Source: Parus major
Lineage: Eukaryota; Chordata; Aves; Passeriformes; Paridae
Direction of reading: 5' to 3'
DNA length: 64,000 nt
Assembly (NCBI RefSeq): GCF_001522545.3
Contig: NC_031799.1
Location: 46,331,035 to 46,395,034 of the forward strand
The notes under the pieces were generated by a model, which saw nothing but the letters and a program-made list of their open reading frames with translations, did not search any database and was not told the DNA's origin. The translations under genes and the position numbers were made by a program. Below, piece by piece: positions 60,690-64,000 of the stretch. Numbering within the stretch: the stretch's first letter is position 1; each line of letters starts with the position of its first letter.

Positions 60690-60974
60690 CTTGCCTCTGA
60701 GTCCAGAGAAGGGCAACGAGGATGGCGAAAGGGCTGGAGCACAAGTCATACGAGGAGAGGCCGAGGGAGCTGGGGTTGTTCAGCCTGGAGAAAAGAAGGC
60801 ACAGGGGTGATATTATCACTCTCGACAACTCCCAGAGAGGACCTTGCAGCCGCGAGTGGGGGGCGGGTCTCTTCTCCGAGGCACAGGAGAGAGAACATAC
60901 TCTCCAGCAGCGCCACGGGAGGTTTCGGATGGACGCTAGGAGGAGTTTCTCCACAGAACGCGCGGTCAGACACC
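60690..60974 (+). mobile_element. CR1 LINE ORF2 C-terminal region, cut by the assembly gap
   Basis: An uninterrupted + frame encodes MAKGLEHKSYEERPRELGLF, SLEKRRHRGD and FRMDARRSFSTERAVRH, the CR1 C-terminus. It is less damaged and more GC-rich than the other copies. The tail falls in the run of N. Confidence 0.92.
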
Positions 60975-61351
60975 NNNNNNNNNNNNNNNNNNNNNNNNNN
61001 NNNNNNNNNNNNNNNNNNNNNNNNNNNNNNNNNNNNNNNNNNNNNNNNNNNNNNNNNNNNNNNNNNNNNNNNNNNNNNNNNNNNNNNNNNNNNNNNNNNN
61101 NNNNNNNNNNNNNNNNNNNNNNNNNNNNNNNNNNNNNNNNNNNNNNNNNNNNNNNNNNNNNNNNNNNNNNNNNNNNNNNNNNNNNNNNNNNNNNNNNNNN
61201 NNNNNNNNNNNNNNNNNNNNNNNNNNNNNNNNNNNNNNNNNNNNNNNNNNNNNNNNNNNNNNNNNNNNNNNNNNNNNNNNNNNNNNNNNNNNNNNNNNNN
61301 NNNNNNNNNNNNNNNNNNNNNNNNNNNNNNNNNNNNNNNNNNNNNNNNNNN
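60975..61351. other. Assembly gap (377 N)
   Basis: Unknown bases. Any frame running through it is meaningless. Confidence 1.
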
Positions 61352-61434
61352 CCGCAGGGTGACCCTGACCAAACCCACCTTCTGCCACTACTGCACCGAC
61401 TTCATCTGGGGGCTGGCCGGCTACCAGTGCGAGG
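61352..61434 (+). CDS. DGKQ: Isolated C1-domain exon fragment, diacylglycerol kinase theta-like
   Basis: The first bases after the gap encode RVTLTKPTFCHYCTDFIWGL then AGYQCE, ending at a consensus donor (G|GTAAGG). CHYC is the first zinc pair of a phorbol-ester/diacylglycerol C1 domain. The wording resembles the first C1 domain of DGK theta more than PKC or chimaerin C1 domains, as I remember these families. The 5' part is hidden in the gap and no continuation exon is recognisable in the window. GC content drops sharply at about 61500. The fragment is therefore isolated and may be misplaced by assembly. Confidence 0.5.
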
Positions 61435-61509
61435 GTAAGGGGCTGCCGGCGCGGCGGGACCTGCCGGGGACGCGTCCGGGGCGAGGTGGGAGGGGGCGGG
61501 AAAATTGCC

Positions 61510-62170
61510 TAAACCCATTGCTCATAAAAAACTCTATTCATAATTAGTATCAACAAACTATAGTACTTAAAATCTCATTTTAAAATCGAACGTAAAACCG
61601 CAACACTAAAGCACAGTGCTGAAATGCAGTAATAAAAATAGTGCATTCCATCACAAAAAGAAGTGTCTAATGGTAGTAATCAAAATTCTAGTAATATTAC
61701 AATAATAACAGTCGTAAATGGCAAAAATCAAGTCTGAAAACAGCAGCAGTGCTGAAAATTCTTCTCCTATTGAAAATTGCAGGAATAAATTCTAATAATA
61801 ATAGTTCCTAACAAAAATAATGCAAAATTGGAGATGTGTCACTGCTCACTCCTGTGTGGTGACACCAGTATGTGCTGTGATCCATTAGTGCCCCAGCCCA
61901 TCCTGAGGTAGACACACTGTGAGCTGCCAAGCATGCCAGCAGCTCACCGTGGGTCCTCCCAGGGGAACCCTTACCTGCTGAAATGCCTGATCCCATGGAG
62001 AATCTGAGACCTGTGTGGAGTTTGAGCCTTTTAAACCTTGGCTCACACCAGGAAGGGGAGAAGAAGGAATTGCTAGGTTTCCTTGCTGGCCTATGCGGCA
62101 GCTGAGGTTCTTGGAAGGGACAAAAATTATAACTTGTTCTGATGCAGCAAAATCCAGTGGTGTCATGGCA
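61510..62170 (-). mobile_element. Possible LTR, sense -
   Basis: On the - strand a TTTAAAAGG box (62026-62034) is followed by a moderately GC-rich leader and then an ATT/TTA-rich stretch, the layout of the ERVL-like family seen at 26083 and 33339. Sequence similarity is weak and no ends are defined. Confidence 0.3.
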
Positions 62171-63604
62171 AAAAGAGTGGATCTCTATGTCCCTTTTTAA
62201 AGGAAAACAAACACATCATCACCAACAACAAAAAACCCAAACAAAACAGCACAAAACGTGATGTCTTCATCAGCATATGCAGTCCAGCTGGCTTGGGTTG
62301 CAGCTCCCAGGCCAGGTCCAAAGAATCAGGTTGTACACGAGCCTCATTGTTTGTGTGGGTGTCAAACAAGGCTGCAGGTGTAGAACAACTACCCTGCAAT
62401 TCTTGAAATAGGTTCTGCCTGTTGTCATTGTCAGGGGTAAAGAGAGTGCAGGATTAAGGTAGGTGAAAGCCATGTTCCCGTGTGGTGCAAAGCAGGTCTT
62501 GCAAAGATGGCTTTGTATTTACGTAAAAGTTTTCTTAGGGAAGTGTCATTCTGTCTGTGTAGCATAATGTCACTACTTATCCAAACAAGCAAAAAAGATA
62601 ATTTCTTTCATTGTGAAAATGCACAAGGCCAGTCTTGTATGGTCTCTTCTATCACTGACTTTAAAAAATGGTGAATTTTTTGAGTCATAAGACTGGGCAA
62701 TCAGGTGCCAGTTTGCCAGTTAAAGAACTGAGTAGTTTTGGTAATGCTAACAGGTAATGCTAGCAAAATGTGAAAGGACCAGGATGGCTCACTTTTTTTT
62801 TTTTTCCTCCACTCACATATAACATACTTAGATGTAGTGCAATGCTGCAAGTTGCATTTAGGATTTTTTCCTAGTTTTCCACTGCAGTTGGTGTTCTGGA
62901 ACTGTACTTCCCCTTTGGCTTTTCCAGCAGAATTCTGGACAAGCATCCTTAGCACCACTGCCTGATGACCATGTGCAGATGAGGTACTTCCAAGCTGCAT
63001 GGTTAAAATACCTCTTTCAAAATTACATCTGAAATCTCCACCCTAAACAAGTCAATTCTGTGAGGGGTAAAACTGAGGAAATGCTCTCAGTTTTCAATAG
63101 CTCTAACATTCTCTGCTCAGAGTGTGCAGGCAAACTCTGTAATGGCACCTGGCACTTCAGTGTCTCCACTAGGTGAAGGATAAGAATTATTTTTTTTGTT
63201 TGTTTCCTTGTTTTTGTTTGTTTTTTTGTCCTTTTGTCAGTTTTCAACCAGCTATGCTTAGAGTCATGTTTGTCTTTCCAAAAACTTGCTGCTAAACAAC
63301 AAATCTCAAAACCACCTGATGGGTCATTTGCTCATCTGTCTGCTGTTTTCAAATTCCAAGTTATTTAATAAATGCTAATATGATTTCTTAAACAGTAGTA
63401 TAAGTACATTCCATGTAATAGTTAACTCCTTGTCCTATTTTCCTTAACTACTGGAGTTTGATCATTGCACTTTAGAAAGTGATAGAGGGAGTGCCAGGCT
63501 GTTAAAACAAAAAAGTAACCCACCCAGCAATTAGAGAAGGAAACGTTTGCTGTACATTTGAAAAACATAGTAGATAATTGCTACCTCCTTTTTCTTCTCT
63601 GCAG
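62171..63604. other. Intergenic, no gene recognised
   Basis: Contains a T14 tract near 62793 and a TTTG/T-rich simple repeat at about 63188-63235. No gene recognised. Confidence 0.45.
63188..63235. repeat. (TTTG)n / T-rich simple repeat
   Basis: T tracts interspersed with TTTG units. Confidence 0.85.
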
Positions 63605-63889
63605 AGTCTAAATTTGCAGGTGTAATTGCAGCTATCTTTGGACTCCATTTGATAAACCACCTACAGGCTTCAACATGAAGCCATCAAGGGGCCTTTTTCT
63701 AAGTGGATTTGCAGTGGTTGCTCTTCCAAATCTATAGGTTCAGATGTTCAGTCTCCTGATGCTGTTTGTGTTGACGTTCCCTGAAGCTGGTTACTACCAA
63801 AACAAAAAGCTTCCAGTCTTTGAAGGGAACCAAGCATGCTCATGGTGTGACTCCACCAGTTATTGAAAAGAAAGAAATTTAAAAATAAA
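63605..63889 (+). other. Possible terminal exon, product unknown
   Basis: A strong acceptor (CTTTTTCTTCTCTGCAG, ending at 63604) opens an exon-like stretch. In one phase it encodes SKFAGVIAAIFGLHLINHL and a few more residues, a hydrophobic membrane-segment-like tail, with TGA at 63676-63678. AATAAA at 63884-63889 gives a short 3' UTR. No upstream partner is recognised. The DGKQ-like donor is phase-compatible, but that is a one-in-three chance. Confidence 0.25.
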
Positions 63890-64000
63890 GGAACAAGCTT
63901 TAAAAGCCCACCTCTTATCTGTCATTTTTTTGAGTAGTTGTATGGCCTAAATGGCCTGTATTTGTGTTTTAGTTGGGATTGACCTTTAGACGCTTGGAGA

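Noticed and set aside
60615..61547. 310-residue frame joining the CR1 tail to the C1-domain exon
   Set aside because: It passes through 377 unknown bases. The two sides are a LINE fragment and an unrelated exon, not one protein.

Overview
The window looks like avian nuclear DNA, most likely from the Z chromosome. The genes are vertebrate and split by GT-AG introns, there are many CR1 LINE fragments with typical CR1 3' ends, and there are ERV-type LTRs of a kind common in neoavian genomes. RIGI (DDX58) and ACO1 are neighbours in vertebrates and Z-linked in birds. An intact RIGI 3' half argues against chicken, which is known to have lost RIG-I. I cannot name the species from sequence alone.

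Layout. Bases 1-8.4 kb hold the last five coding exons and 3' UTR of RIGI on the + strand: the end of helicase domain 2, the bridging helices and the zinc-binding C-terminal RNA-sensing domain. From 9.0 to about 43.9 kb lies the complete ACO1/IRP1 gene on the - strand. It has 20 coding exons that I could join with every phase consistent, giving exactly 889 codons plus stop, and a probable non-coding first exon in a CpG island at 43.4-44.1 kb. RIGI and ACO1 are tail to tail, with poly(A) signals about 660 bp apart. ACO1 introns carry CR1 fragments and two LTRs of one family in opposite orientations.

From 44.1 to 64 kb the window is gene-poor and repeat-rich. It has an LTR with TATA box and poly(A) signal at 44.6-45.1 kb, a CpG-dense patch with a CTCF-like core at 48.2 kb, and a nested TE block at 56.4-59.7 kb, where an old minus-strand CR1 is split by an LTR and a plus-strand CR1. 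A further CR1 runs into a 377-bp assembly gap (60975-61351). Directly after the gap is an isolated GC-rich C1-domain exon resembling DGKQ, which does not belong to this neighbourhood and may be an assembly chimera. Two unassigned exon-like structures, at 54655-55353 and 63605-63889, have good splice sites and open frames but no recognised family.

Biology. RIGI senses 5'-triphosphate RNA in the cytosol. ACO1 is cytosolic aconitase, which becomes the iron-responsive-element-binding protein when it loses its 4Fe-4S cluster. They are positional neighbours, not a known pathway. I found no CRISPR array, tRNA or rRNA, and no convincing new multi-gene system. The best leads are the orphan DGKQ-like exon, the unassigned two-exon unit, and the CTCF-like motif arrangement around ACO1.
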